From an uncultured Collinsella sp. (GTDB lineage: Bacteria > Actinomycetota > Coriobacteriia > Coriobacteriales > Coriobacteriaceae), in NCBI GenBank assembly GCA_900551815.1, contig URXE01000004.1:1-55439 (forward strand): a stretch of 55,439 bases of DNA, written 5' to 3'. The notes beneath the pieces are model-generated. The model was not told the origin of the DNA, ran no database searches, and saw only the letters and a program-made list of their open reading frames with translations. Below, in pieces: positions 27,850 to 37,155 of this stretch (its first letter is position 1; every line of letters starts with the position of its first letter). The position numbers were made by a program, and so were the translations under genes.

Positions 27850-29122
27850 GAACCTCCCTGCGTGCATGGACCAAGCCGGAATCATCGACTCCGATGATAG
27901 CAACATCGAGCAGGCACGGGGCTGTGAGTCCACAGGTATCATCAAGACGGGCATGATGGAACGAGCCGAGCGTCAGGTTGTCGCCATACTCGAGCACCGC
28001 ACGCTCGACCGTGCCCACACGGCGGCGGGCATCGGCGATCGCAAGCTCCTGTGCGGCGGCACGCATGCGACGGCTGCGTTCGGCCATGACCTCAGGAGGT
28101 ACCTGGTCGGGCATGTCGGCGGCGAGGGTGCCGGGGCGCTTGCTATAGCGAAACACGTGCATGCGCGAAAAGCCCGCGCGACGGCACAGCGCCAGCGACT
28201 CCTCGAACTCCTCGTCCGTCTCGCCAGGGAAACCGACGATAACGTCACACGAAAGTGCAGCCTGGGGCAGGTTAGCGCGAATCATGCGCACCGTGTCCTC
28301 GAACGCCTCGGCGCTATAGGGACGGCCCATGCGATGCAGCGTCGCCGTGCAGCCAGACTGCACAGGCAGGTGCAAAAACGGCGCGATACGCTTCGGATAG
28401 CGAGCCATCACCTTGAGCAAGCGCTCGGAAATATCCATGGGCTCCACCGAGGAGATGCGCACGTGGGCGATATCGGTGCGCTCCATGATGGCCTGGAGCA
28501 GCTCATCGATCTCGACATGTTCGTCGGTCGCGCTCTTGCCGTCATAGGCACCCAGGTTCACGCCGGTCAGCACGACCTCGGGCACGCCGGCCTCCTGGGC
28601 TTCACGCACCTGTTCGAGCACGGACTCGACGGGTACGGAACGCTCGGGGCCGCGGGCCTTCCACACGATGCAATAGGTGCAGCGGTGGTTGCAGCCATCC
28701 TGGATCTTCACGCCCAGCCGCGAACGGCCGAGCGCATCGACCACGTCGCCATCGCTGCAGGCGGGCACGCTATCGGATTCGACACCCAGCACCTCGCAGA
28801 CGCGCTCGGCGACGTCAATCTTGGATGGTTCGGCGATCACGCGGTCGGAGAGTTCCAACAGCTCCTCGGGATGCAGGTTGACGACGCAGCCAGTTACGAC
28901 CACGTAAGGCTCGCCCGGATAGGCCAGGGCGTGACGGACGGCCTTGCGGGTCTTGGCCTCGGCCTCCCCCGTCACGGCACAGGTATTGATAACGATCAGT
29001 TCGGCGTCCCGGGGCTCCACCATCGCAAAGCCCAGGCGCATAAGATCGGCAGTGATACGGTCAGACTCAACCCGGTTGACACGACAACCGAGGTTGACGA
29101 CGGAAATATGGGGTGCGAGCAC
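27830..29122 (-). CDS. mtaB: tRNA t6A37 methylthiotransferase MtaB
   Basis: Radical-SAM enzyme that makes ms2t6A37 in tRNAs reading ANN codons. It has 430 residues. It opens with the MtaB-type NLGCRVNRVESD, and has INTCAVTGEAEAK and VTGCVVN for the auxiliary cluster. The radical-SAM motif is GCNHRCTYCIV. The subfamily call rests on the LGCRVN opening (MiaB has FGCQMN, RimO LGCAKN). The start is GTG with AAGGAG five bases before. It lies 9 bases after dnaJ, in the common dnaJ-(prmA/rsmE)-mtaB neighbourhood. Confidence 0.94.
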   Translation of the reverse strand: MLAPHISVVNLGCRVNRVESDRITADLMRLGFAMVEPRDAELIVINTCAVTGEAEAKTRKAVRHALAYPGEPYVVVTGCVVNLHPEELLELSDRVIAEPSKIDVAERVCEVLGVESDSVPACSDGDVVDALGRSRLGVKIQDGCNHRCTYCIVWKARGPERSVPVESVLEQVREAQEAGVPEVVLTGVNLGAYDGKSATDEHVEIDELLQAIMERTDIAHVRISSVEPMDISERLLKVMARYPKRIAPFLHLPVQSGCTATLHRMGRPYSAEAFEDTVRMIRANLPQAALSCDVIVGFPGETDEEFEESLALCRRAGFSRMHVFRYSKRPGTLAADMPDQVPPEVMAERSRRMRAAAQELAIADARRRVGTVERAVLEYGDNLTLGSFHHARLDDTCGLTAPCLLDVAIIGVDDSGLVHARREVHGSLED

Positions 29123-29131
29123 ACGGGCTCC

Positions 29132-30280
29132 TTAATCGAGGATGTCGTCGAGGGCACTCTTGATACGGTCAGTCACCGACTTCTTACCGGATGCGACGTC
29201 ATCGCCCATCTCGTCGGCAAAGGCGCGAAGCAGCACGCGCTGCTTGTTGGAGAGATTGGTGGGGACGACCACGCGCAGCTGCACGACCAGACGACCGCGC
29301 GAACCGCCGCCGCCGATTCGCGGCATGCCGTAGTTATTGACGCTCACGGTGTCACCGTACTGAGTGCCGGCGGGGACGCACACCTTGACGACTTCGTCAG
29401 GCATAATGCCCTCGACCTCAATCTCGCAACCGAGCGCGGCCTGCGCAATCGAGATATCACTCACCAGATACAGGTCATCGCCATTACGCTTAAAACGCTC
29501 GTGGTCGGCGACACGCACGTTGACGATCAGGTCGCCCGACGGCTCGCCACGAAGGCCGGCCTCGCCAAAACCGCTCACGCGCAGCTGGCGACCGGTCGAA
29601 ACACCGGCGGGAATATCGATGTCAATCTTTTCGTGAGAAGGCGTGCGACCCTGGCCATCACAGGTCTCGCAGGGATGATCGATAACCGTGCCTTCGCCGT
29701 GGCAGTCGGGACAGGGCGAAGAGGACTGAACCTGGCCCAGGAAAGAACGCTGGACCGTCGTCACATAGCCTGTGCCGTGACAGCGGCTGCACTGCTTTTC
29801 GGTCGCGCCCTCGGCCTTGCCGGTACCATTGCAGTCATCGCAAGGGGCAAGGCGGTCGTAGCTGATCGTCTTTTTGCAGCCGAGCGCCGCCTCCTCGAGC
29901 GTCACCGAAAGGGAGATGGCCATATCGCGACCGCGACGGCGCTCGCGACGGCTGCGAGCGCCACCACCGGCGCCACCGCCAAAGAACGACGAGAACAGGT
30001 CGTCCATGCCCATGCCACCAAAGATATCGTTGATGTCGACATAGCCAGAGCCACCGGGGCCGTCAGCGGTGCCGTAACGGTCGTAGTTAGCACGCTTCTG
30101 CTCGTCGGAAAGAACGGAATAGGCCTCGTTGAGCTCTTTGAACTTGGCCTCGGCCTCGGGGTCGTCCGAAACATCCGGGTGTACCGTACGGGCTTTCTTT
30201 AGAAACGCGCGCTTAATCGTCCGCGCGTCGGCATCCTTGTCAACGCCAAGTACCTCGTAGTAATCCCTATTTTCCGACAC
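29132..30280 (-). CDS. dnaJ: Chaperone DnaJ
   Basis: Hsp40 cochaperone that stimulates DnaK ATPase. The start is GTG at 30280, seven bases after AAGGA, giving 382 residues. The J domain covers 1-70 with the HPD motif. A Gly-rich stretch with DIFGGMGMDDLF follows, then a zinc domain with four CxxCxGxG repeats, then the two C-terminal substrate-binding domains. This is a complete type I DnaJ, unlike the neighbouring DnaJ-like gene upstream. No CIRCE or HAIR repeat is obvious in the 81-base gap before it, so it may be read from the upstream dnaJ-like gene. Confidence 0.97.
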   Translation of the reverse strand: MSENRDYYEVLGVDKDADARTIKRAFLKKARTVHPDVSDDPEAEAKFKELNEAYSVLSDEQKRANYDRYGTADGPGGSGYVDINDIFGGMGMDDLFSSFFGGGAGGGARSRRERRRGRDMAISLSVTLEEAALGCKKTISYDRLAPCDDCNGTGKAEGATEKQCSRCHGTGYVTTVQRSFLGQVQSSSPCPDCHGEGTVIDHPCETCDGQGRTPSHEKIDIDIPAGVSTGRQLRVSGFGEAGLRGEPSGDLIVNVRVADHERFKRNGDDLYLVSDISIAQAALGCEIEVEGIMPDEVVKVCVPAGTQYGDTVSVNNYGMPRIGGGGSRGRLVVQLRVVVPTNLSNKQRVLLRAFADEMGDDVASGKKSVTDRIKSALDDILD

Positions 30281-30361
30281 GACCGAATCCTTCCAACTTT
30301 CATTATTGTCACAGTGCGTCCTATACCCAAGCTGGGCCGGCCGCAAACAGAGGGTTTGATG

Positions 30362-31465
30362 TTATTGCATCCCGTAGGGCGAAAGCATGGCCTGCTGCGA
30401 GCAGCTCGCAAACCAGACCGACACGAGCGCAAACATAAAGCCGTTGGCAAAACCATTGGCAAACTGCATTGCGCCCCGCTTCCACCACAGCAGGCTGCGA
30501 TGAAGCACGCCGTCCGACAGCACCATGAACAAGCCCATGGCAAACGGAATAAAGCACATCATGGCAAAGGCCGAGAACACGCCCGAGATGGCAGACAGCA
30601 CCAAAAACGGTGCGATGATACCCATGAGGTAGAAGCCGGTGCGAGCCTTACCCTCCAGGCGCTCGGCCTCAACGTGCGCACGACCGACCAGGTCACCGCC
30701 CGAAGCGCCGTTCGTGCCGGCGTGTCCCATGTTGGGGATGCGCACCTCGTCGCCATCATGCGTGCCGGCGGGAAACTCAATCGTCTGCTCGGAGGTCACG
30801 CGGGTACGGCCGCTGCCACCGCAATCGGGGCAGGGGTCGGCAACGACCTTGCCGGAACCGCCGCACTCAGGACAAACCGTCTGGAACGTGCCGGCACCAA
30901 ACAGGAAGGACAGGTCGACATCGATATGGCCGCGACCACCGCAGCTCGGACAGGTGTGGGCATGCTCCGACGAAACAGAGCCCGATCCGCCACAATGTCC
31001 GCAGGTGTCAAAACGGGTGTAGCGAACGGTTTTGTGGGCACCGCCCTTGGCCTCCTTGGCGTCGAGCTTGATATCGACGACCACGTTGGCGCCACTCTCG
31101 GGGTTGTAGGCCGCCTGGCCGCGACGGGGCTGGCCCCAGGCGCCCCCGAAGGGGAAACCGCCGTCAAAGGGATTGCCGTAACCGGCGCTGCCAGCATAGC
31201 CACCGCCATAGGGCGAAGCCGTCGGTGCACCGGCAAAGGGATTGCCCGACCGCATGGCATCGTAACGCGCACGCTTCTGCTCGTCAGAGAGCACGGCGTA
31301 GGCCTCGGAAACCTCTTTAAACTTCTCCTCGGCATCCGGCTCTTTATTGACGTCAGGATGGAGCTTGCGGGCCTTTTGCTGGAAAGCCTTTTGAATATCA
31401 CGCGAGGTGGCGTCCTTGGAGACACCCAAAATCTCGTAGTAATCTTTTTCGTTCATCGTCGCCAT
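30362..31465 (-). CDS. DnaJ-like protein with zinc domain and C-terminal membrane helices
   Basis: From the ATG at 31465 (AGGAGG nine bases before) it has 367 residues. It has a J domain (5-70, HPD at 36-38), a Gly/Tyr/Pro-rich linker (72-120), and a zinc domain with four CxxCxGxG units (C155/C158, C172/C175, C198/C201, C212/C215). It then departs from DnaJ: after about residue 262 the second C-terminal domain and dimer helix are missing, replaced by three hydrophobic segments (about 277-300, 300-318, 333-353). It should sit in the membrane with its J domain in the cytoplasm, recruiting DnaK there. It neighbours a complete dnaJ. Client and role unknown. Confidence 0.85.
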   Translation of the reverse strand: MATMNEKDYYEILGVSKDATSRDIQKAFQQKARKLHPDVNKEPDAEEKFKEVSEAYAVLSDEQKRARYDAMRSGNPFAGAPTASPYGGGYAGSAGYGNPFDGGFPFGGAWGQPRRGQAAYNPESGANVVVDIKLDAKEAKGGAHKTVRYTRFDTCGHCGGSGSVSSEHAHTCPSCGGRGHIDVDLSFLFGAGTFQTVCPECGGSGKVVADPCPDCGGSGRTRVTSEQTIEFPAGTHDGDEVRIPNMGHAGTNGASGGDLVGRAHVEAERLEGKARTGFYLMGIIAPFLVLSAISGVFSAFAMMCFIPFAMGLFMVLSDGVLHRSLLWWKRGAMQFANGFANGFMFALVSVWFASCSQQAMLSPYGMQ

Positions 31466-31523
31466 GCGCGGCAACCTCCTGCTCACAGCAGCGTATATAT
31501 TGCGGTAATTCTACCCGAGCGGC

Positions 31524-32756
31524 CTAAGCTAGACCCCAAAACAGCTCGAACAGCACATTTCCATCGAGCCAGCCCAAGTGTGTCGGCGCTAAACGGGCGC
31601 GGGCGCGACCTGCGATAACGTCTTTTGAGGTGACGCGCCCCGCATGTCCTTCAACATGATCGGGCACCCAGGTGGCAAGGCCCAACTCGAGCGCACGGTC
31701 GCAGGCCGCCGCCAGCTCGTCTGCAGCAATCACGCTTGCCGAGTGAACCAACAGTTCGGGCCCAATGCCACGTGTCATGCGGCAGGCGAGCATCAAATCC
31801 TCGGCCACCGCCTCGCGCTGCGACAGATACTCGACATCAAAGGTCGTCGCGGCATCGTCGCGTTGTACCAGACGCACGCGATGCGCTTCGCCGCGAGCAG
31901 GCACGTCGGGATACAGCCCGGCCAAGCGATCGAAATCCTCGGCATCGAGCATACCGGCGGCAGAACGGCCCAAACCCAGATAGCCCCGACCGGTCCAGTA
32001 GGCGATATTGTGAGCGCATTCATGCCCATCGAGCGCGTAGCTCGCCACCTCATACGGATGATAGCCCGCCGAACACAGCCGCTCGCGCGCAACGTCCATG
32101 CATGCGGCTTGGAAATCCTCATCGGGCTCAAGCGACTCGTCACGGCACGCCATGCGGTAAAGCGGCGTACCCTCCTCGAGCGTGAGCGGATAGACCGACA
32201 AATGGTGCGGAGCCGCCGCCAGCACGCCATCGAGCGTGCTCTTCCAACTCGTTACGGTCTGTCCGGGAAGTCCACACATAAGGTCGCACGACGCATCGAG
32301 CCCAACATCCTTCACCGTCGCGATAGCCTCAAGCGCCCGATCGGCATCGTGAATACGGCCGATGGTAGCAAGTTCGGTGTTATCGAGCGTTTGGACGCCC
32401 AGAGAGACGCGTGTGACACCAACCTCGGCAAGCGCAGTGGCAAGCTCGGAGGTCAGTGACTCGGGATTGGCCTCGCAGGTAAACTCAACGGGCTTGCACC
32501 ACATGGAGATACGACGGGCAAGTTTCACCAGGCGCTCCCCCGCCAGCGACGGCGTGCCGCCGCCAACATAGACGGTGCGGACCTGCGCAAGCGCCCCGGC
32601 GTCTCCAAAGGCATCGAGGCGTGCATACAGCTGCTCAAAATAGGCATCGAGCGCAGCATCCAGGTCGCACGGAGCGAAACTACGCGAGTCAAAGTCGCAA
32701 TAGCGGCATTTTTGAGCGCAAAACGGCACGTGCACATACAGCGCGGTAACGGCCAC
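31524..32756 (-). CDS. hemW: HemW-type radical-SAM heme chaperone (oxygen-independent coproporphyrinogen oxidase family)
   Basis: Radical-SAM protein of the HemN-like family. Members with the HemW N-terminus act as heme chaperones rather than coproporphyrinogen oxidases. It has 410 residues. The cluster motif is VPFCAQKCRYCDF near residue 10, lacking the extra CxxxCxxC-C of true HemN; GGGTPS follows near residue 86. The start is GTG with TGGAGG seven bases upstream, two bases after the dusB stop. The lepA-hemW linkage is typical; here dusB sits between. The HemW reading over HemN rests on sequence style and context. Confidence 0.9.
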   Translation of the reverse strand: MAVTALYVHVPFCAQKCRYCDFDSRSFAPCDLDAALDAYFEQLYARLDAFGDAGALAQVRTVYVGGGTPSLAGERLVKLARRISMWCKPVEFTCEANPESLTSELATALAEVGVTRVSLGVQTLDNTELATIGRIHDADRALEAIATVKDVGLDASCDLMCGLPGQTVTSWKSTLDGVLAAAPHHLSVYPLTLEEGTPLYRMACRDESLEPDEDFQAACMDVARERLCSAGYHPYEVASYALDGHECAHNIAYWTGRGYLGLGRSAAGMLDAEDFDRLAGLYPDVPARGEAHRVRLVQRDDAATTFDVEYLSQREAVAEDLMLACRMTRGIGPELLVHSASVIAADELAAACDRALELGLATWVPDHVEGHAGRVTSKDVIAGRARARLAPTHLGWLDGNVLFELFWGLA

Positions 32757-32758
32757 CC

Positions 32759-33802
32759 TTAAGCCTCCAGCGGATGAGCGGGCACCGACTCACCGGCGGC
32801 AAGCGCGGCCTCGCAGGCCACCACGTCGCGCTCGATATCATCGACCAGCGCCATAAACTCCTCGTACGTAGAGCAGCGCACCACCTGAGCGCGCCAGGCA
32901 GCGGCGTGGGGCATGCCCTTTAAATACCAGCTTGCATACGTACGGGCGCGCGACATAAGCGGCAGAAGCTCGTGCGTCAACGTCAGGTGCTCACGCAAAG
33001 CCTCCAGGCGCTCAGCCGAGGAGCGAGAAGGAACCGGCGTGCCATCGAGTGCAAGGGCTCGGGCATCGCCGAACACCCACGGATTGCCATAGATGCCGCG
33101 CGCGATAAACACCGCGCTGGCACCCGAGCCGTGCAGATGCTCAGCAGCGTCCTCGGCCGAGAACACATCGCCCGAGCCAATCACGGGAATCTCGACGGCG
33201 TCGGCAACCTCATCGACGACAGACCAATCGGCCTGACCCGTATAGAGCTGCGTGGCACAACGACCATGCACCGCCACCGCAGCGGCACCGGCACCCTCGA
33301 GCATCTGGGCAAACGTTGCGGCGTTGCGATCCTCGGCATAAAAACCCTTGCGGATCTTCACGGTCACGGGAACATGCGCCGCGCCCACCGCTGCCTCGAC
33401 AATCTTCTCGGCCAGGTCGGGCGTGCGCATAAGCGCCGAGCCCTCGCCCTTGGTAACGACTTTGCGAGCCGGACAGGCCATGTTGATATCAATCAATGAC
33501 AGGCGATCGCCCACGCGTTCCTCGACGGCAGCGACGGCACTCGCAAACTGATCGGGCTTGGAACCAAAGAGCTGCACGCAAATCTGCTGCTCCTCGTCGG
33601 CCGGCAACACCAGGCGCCACGTCTTGTTGCTGGCATAGGCAAGGCCTGCAACGCTCACCATCTCGCTGTAGGCAAGGTTGGCGCCGCGGCGGCGACACAT
33701 GATGCGATAGGCGGGGTCGGTTACGCCCGCCATGGGAGCCATAAGGAACGGCTGCTCGGCATAGGCACCTAGCAGCCGCTTGCTGTATTCAGAAAGCGCC
33801 AT
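32759..33802 (-). CDS. dusB: tRNA-dihydrouridine synthase (DusB-like)
   Basis: FMN/NADPH-dependent enzyme that reduces uridines in the tRNA D-loop. It has 347 residues: a TIM barrel with the opening PFLMAPMAGVTDPAYR, the catalytic cysteine in INMACPARKV (about residue 109), and the phosphate-binding GSGDVFSAEDA. A C-terminal helical RNA-binding domain follows. It lies 4 bases after lepA and 2 before hemW, so these three form an operon. DusB is chosen over other Dus subfamilies on general resemblance. Confidence 0.92.
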   Translation of the reverse strand: MALSEYSKRLLGAYAEQPFLMAPMAGVTDPAYRIMCRRRGANLAYSEMVSVAGLAYASNKTWRLVLPADEEQQICVQLFGSKPDQFASAVAAVEERVGDRLSLIDINMACPARKVVTKGEGSALMRTPDLAEKIVEAAVGAAHVPVTVKIRKGFYAEDRNAATFAQMLEGAGAAAVAVHGRCATQLYTGQADWSVVDEVADAVEIPVIGSGDVFSAEDAAEHLHGSGASAVFIARGIYGNPWVFGDARALALDGTPVPSRSSAERLEALREHLTLTHELLPLMSRARTYASWYLKGMPHAAAWRAQVVRCSTYEEFMALVDDIERDVVACEAALAAGESVPAHPLEA

Positions 33803-33806
33803 GGGC

Positions 33807-35618
33807 CTACTCGTCCACCTTGAGAATCGCCATAAAGGCCTCCTGCGGAACCTCGACCGAGCCGATGGCCTTCATGCGCTTCTTGCCCTCTTTCTGCTTC
33901 TCGAGCAGCTTGCGCTTTCGCGAGATATCGCCGCCGTAGCACTTAGCCAGCACGTCCTTGCGGCGCGCCTTAACGGTGGAGCGGGCGATGATCTTGTTGC
34001 CGATGGCGCCCTGGATAGGCACCTCGAACAGCTGACGCGGGATGATCTCCTTGAGCTTGTCGCACAGGCCGCGGGCCAGGCCATAAGCCTTATCCTTGTG
34101 CACGATAAACGACAGCGCGTCCACCTCGTCGCCTGAAAGCAGGATGTCGAGCTTGACGAGCTCGGAGGGGCGATATTCGTTGAACTCGTAGTCGAGCGAG
34201 GCGTAACCCTTGGTGCGGCTCTTGAGCTGATCGAAGAAGTCCAAGATGAGCTCGGCGAGCGGCATATCAAAGCGCATCTCGACCGATTTACTCGTCAGGT
34301 GAATCATATCGGTCGTGACGCCACGGTGCTCGATAGCGAGCTGCATGACGGCACCCGTATACTCGGGCGGGCAGATGATCTTTGCCTTGAGGTAAGGCTC
34401 ATCGATACGCTCGATGCGCGTGGCCTCGGGCAGATCTTGCGGGCTGCGGACATCGATCATCTCGCCGTCAGTCTTGTACACGTGGTAGTCGACCGAGGGG
34501 CTCGTGGCGATCAGGTCCAGATTGAACTCGCGCTCCAGGCGCTCCTTGACGACCTCCATGTGAAGCAGGCCCAGGAAGCCCACTCGGAAGCCAAAGCCCA
34601 GCGCCACCGACGTCTCAGGCTCCCACACCAACGACGGATCGTTGACGTGCAGCTTATCGAGCGCGTCGCGCAGGTTCTCGTAGTCCTTGTTGTCGATGGG
34701 GAACAGGCCCGTGTAGACCATGGGTTTGGCCTCGCGGTAGCCCGGCAGCGGCTCGGGGCAGGGGTTCGAAGCCCACGTAAGGGTATCGCCCACGCGCACG
34801 GCCTCGGGGTCCTTCAGACCCGTGACCACATAGCCAACCTCGCCGACGGTCAGAGCATCGACCGGCGTCTCGGCAGGGCGCTTGACACCCACGCCGTCGA
34901 CCAAGAAGTCGCCCTTGGCCTGCATCATGCGCAGGGTATCGCCCTTTTTGATGGAACCGTCAAAGACGCGCACCGTGGCGACGACGCCGCGGTACTCATC
35001 GAAGTACGAATCCAGAATAAGTGCCTTGAGAGGGCCATTTGCATCGCCCTTGGGAGGCGAGATCAAAAAGACGATGGACTCCAGCAGATCGTGGATGCCC
35101 TCGCCGGTCTTGCCCGACACACAGACGGCATCGTCGGCGGGAATGGCCAGATCGTCTTCGATCTCGGTCTTAACCTCGTCGGGGTGCGCCGAGGGAAGGT
35201 CGATCTTGTTGATGGCCGGAACAATGTCCAAGTTGGCGTTCATGGCGAGCGTCGCGTTGGAAACAGTCTGCGCCTCGACGCCCTGCGTGGCGTCCACGAC
35301 GAGCACCGCGCCCTCGCAAGCGGCCAGCGAACGCGAGACCTCGTAGGTGAAGTCCACGTGGCCCGGCGTATCGATCAGGTTGAACTGATACGTCTCGCCG
35401 TCGTCGGCGTCGTAGGACACGCGGACGGCATTGGACTTGATCGTGATGCCGCGCTCGCGCTCGATATCCATCGTGTCAAGCAGCTGCGACTCCATGTCGC
35501 GCTCATCGACGGTATGGGTGAGCTCGAGGATGCGGTCACTGATCGTGGACTTGCCATGGTCGATATGCGCAACGATCGAGAAGTTGCGGATGTGGGAAAT
35601 GTCAATTGAAGTATTCAT
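33807..35618 (-). CDS. lepA: Elongation factor 4 (LepA)
   Basis: Ribosomal GTPase affecting translation initiation and elongation under stress. From the ATG at 35618 it has 603 residues, the usual size; the frame to 35678 runs into the rpsT terminator and is rejected. G1 is AHIDHGKST, then RERGITIKSN and DTPGHVDF, NKIDLPSA. EF-G-like domains II, III and V follow, then the LepA-specific C-terminal domain near ARSTVKARRKDVLAKCYGGD. The ribosome site is weak. A terminator separates it from rpsT, so it has its own promoter in about 25 bases or depends on read-through. Confidence 0.98.
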   Translation of the reverse strand: MNTSIDISHIRNFSIVAHIDHGKSTISDRILELTHTVDERDMESQLLDTMDIERERGITIKSNAVRVSYDADDGETYQFNLIDTPGHVDFTYEVSRSLAACEGAVLVVDATQGVEAQTVSNATLAMNANLDIVPAINKIDLPSAHPDEVKTEIEDDLAIPADDAVCVSGKTGEGIHDLLESIVFLISPPKGDANGPLKALILDSYFDEYRGVVATVRVFDGSIKKGDTLRMMQAKGDFLVDGVGVKRPAETPVDALTVGEVGYVVTGLKDPEAVRVGDTLTWASNPCPEPLPGYREAKPMVYTGLFPIDNKDYENLRDALDKLHVNDPSLVWEPETSVALGFGFRVGFLGLLHMEVVKERLEREFNLDLIATSPSVDYHVYKTDGEMIDVRSPQDLPEATRIERIDEPYLKAKIICPPEYTGAVMQLAIEHRGVTTDMIHLTSKSVEMRFDMPLAELILDFFDQLKSRTKGYASLDYEFNEYRPSELVKLDILLSGDEVDALSFIVHKDKAYGLARGLCDKLKEIIPRQLFEVPIQGAIGNKIIARSTVKARRKDVLAKCYGGDISRKRKLLEKQKEGKKRMKAIGSVEVPQEAFMAILKVDE

Positions 35619-35643
35619 GCGGACTATCTTACCCGAGCGGTAC

Positions 35644-35680
35644 AAAAAATGGAGCCTGTTCCATAAAACAGGCTCCATTT
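35644..35680 (-). terminator. Strong Rho-independent terminator of rpsT
   Basis: Fourteen-base stem (35647-35660 with 35667-35680), 6-base loop, followed on the minus strand by TTTTTTG. It sits between rpsT and lepA. Confidence 0.93.
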
Positions 35681-35714
35681 ATGCGCGTAATCTGTGTGGT
35701 GTGAAATTTACAAC

Positions 35715-35981
35715 TTAAGCGTTGATGCTGTTCACGAGCTTGGCAAGACCGGACTTGCGGTTGGAAGCCTGGTTCTTGTGGATGACATGCTTAGCGGCAG
35801 CCATGTCGAGACGCTTGGTGACGGTCTTGAGGGCAGCCTGGGCCTTCTCGGCGTCGCCCTCGGCGACGGCGGACTGGACGTGCTTGGTCAGCGTCTTGAG
35901 CTCGGACTTGACAGCCTTGTTACGCATGCGAGCTGCCTCATTGGTGCGGATACGCTTCTTCTGAGACTTGATGTTTGCCAC
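35715..35981 (-). CDS. rpsT: 30S ribosomal protein S20
   Basis: Primary 16S rRNA-binding protein. The start is GTG at 35981 with AAAGGA nine bases upstream, giving 88 residues and the family opening ANIKSQKKRI. A longer frame to 36050 is not supported. It is monocistronic: a strong terminator follows, and about 130 bases without a gene precede it. The ending HKNQASNRKSGLAKLVNSI is typical. S20 genes often use non-ATG starts for autoregulation, which would fit here. Confidence 0.97.
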   Translation of the reverse strand: MANIKSQKKRIRTNEAARMRNKAVKSELKTLTKHVQSAVAEGDAEKAQAALKTVTKRLDMAAAKHVIHKNQASNRKSGLAKLVNSINA

Positions 35982-36114
35982 TTCTGGAGTTCCTTTCGAG
36001 TTCCTTGCAAAAAATGTATGACACCTCTGAGACACGGTGAGGTCATGCAAGCGCCTACTATAGCACGCTCCCCCTCAAAGGGATAGAACGAATTTGTCAA
36101 ATAGGCAGGTATCA

Positions 36115-37077
36115 TCACGATTTTCTCAAGATGTTCGCAATCCAGAGCAAAAGCGCAGTCTCCGAATCGGCCGAGCCCTTGAGCGCGAGCTCCACATCGA
36201 CGGCACCCTCGAGCGCGGCAACGAGCTCGGTCATCGAAAAGCGACGCGCCCAGGTAAGGTGATTCTTGACCTGCCAGGCCTGAAGCTTGAGCGTCGCGGC
36301 GAGCTCACGCCCCTGCCCGCGCCCATCGAGCGCCTTGGCGACGATCAGCTCACGGATGCGACCGCATAGCAGCGTGTAGGTCCACACGTAGCTCTTGGAG
36401 GGCAGAAGCTTAAAGAGCTCGAGCGAACGCCGCATATCGCGAGCCGAGACGGCGTTGAGGAAGTCCCAGGGTTGAACCTCGGCCGTGCGCACGATCCAAC
36501 GCTCCACGTCGGCGAGCTCAATCTGGGGCGCCTCGACCATCTGGGCGAGCTTTGCCAGGTCGTTATCGAGCATGCGCGTGTTTTCGCCCGAACGCGAGAC
36601 GAGCTCCTCGGCAGCAGCCGTCGAGATGGACTTACCGTGCTGCGTCGCCATCTGCTGAACGCGGCGCGGCAGTTCCCAGCGCTTGGTACCCGAGCAATCT
36701 ACGATAGCCTTCTTGTCGATCTTGGCGATTGCCTTATACAGGCGCGTATTCTTGGCAAGTGAGTCGGCGATAATGAGACAGACCGTCGTGGGACTGGGAC
36801 TTGCGAGATACTCGACGAGCGGTTCCGAGACCGCCTTGGCAAGCTTGGAGCAGCCGTCGAGAATCACCAGGCGAAACTCGCTACCCATGGGAAAGGTATT
36901 GAGCGAGCCGATGATCGACTCGATATCGGGATCTTTCGTCATGTCACGTTCATCGAGGTTGAACTCAACCATACCCGACTTTTCCAAGCGAGCTTTCATA
37001 CGCGAGACGGCGTGGTCGCGTTTGACACCATCGGTACCGACGATCAGATAAGCCGGCAGCAGACCGGTTTCGGACAT
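36115..37077 (-). CDS. holA: DNA polymerase III subunit delta
   Basis: Clamp-loader subunit that opens the beta ring. The ATG at 37077 has AGGGGAG four bases upstream and gives 320 residues. The N-terminal AAA-like domain lacks a catalytic P-loop, as normal for delta (AYLIVGTDGVKRDHAV). The central SRSGENTRMLDNDLAKL segment and C-terminal collar domain are family-like. It lies downstream of comEC, a standard Gram-positive order (comEA-comEC-holA-rpsT). Confidence 0.93.
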   Translation of the reverse strand: MSETGLLPAYLIVGTDGVKRDHAVSRMKARLEKSGMVEFNLDERDMTKDPDIESIIGSLNTFPMGSEFRLVILDGCSKLAKAVSEPLVEYLASPSPTTVCLIIADSLAKNTRLYKAIAKIDKKAIVDCSGTKRWELPRRVQQMATQHGKSISTAAAEELVSRSGENTRMLDNDLAKLAQMVEAPQIELADVERWIVRTAEVQPWDFLNAVSARDMRRSLELFKLLPSKSYVWTYTLLCGRIRELIVAKALDGRGQGRELAATLKLQAWQVKNHLTWARRFSMTELVAALEGAVDVELALKGSADSETALLLWIANILRKS

Positions 37078-37155
37078 TGCGCTCCCCTCTCGCAGACTCT
37101 CGAATTCGTACCGTGCCATTTTAGCCCAGGGGTTGGTCCCGCGCCAACGGCAGCA

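Noticed and set aside
27515..30202. 895-codon plus-strand frame across phoH, mtaB and dnaJ
   Set aside because: Spans three well-supported minus-strand genes; composition typical of an antisense shadow.
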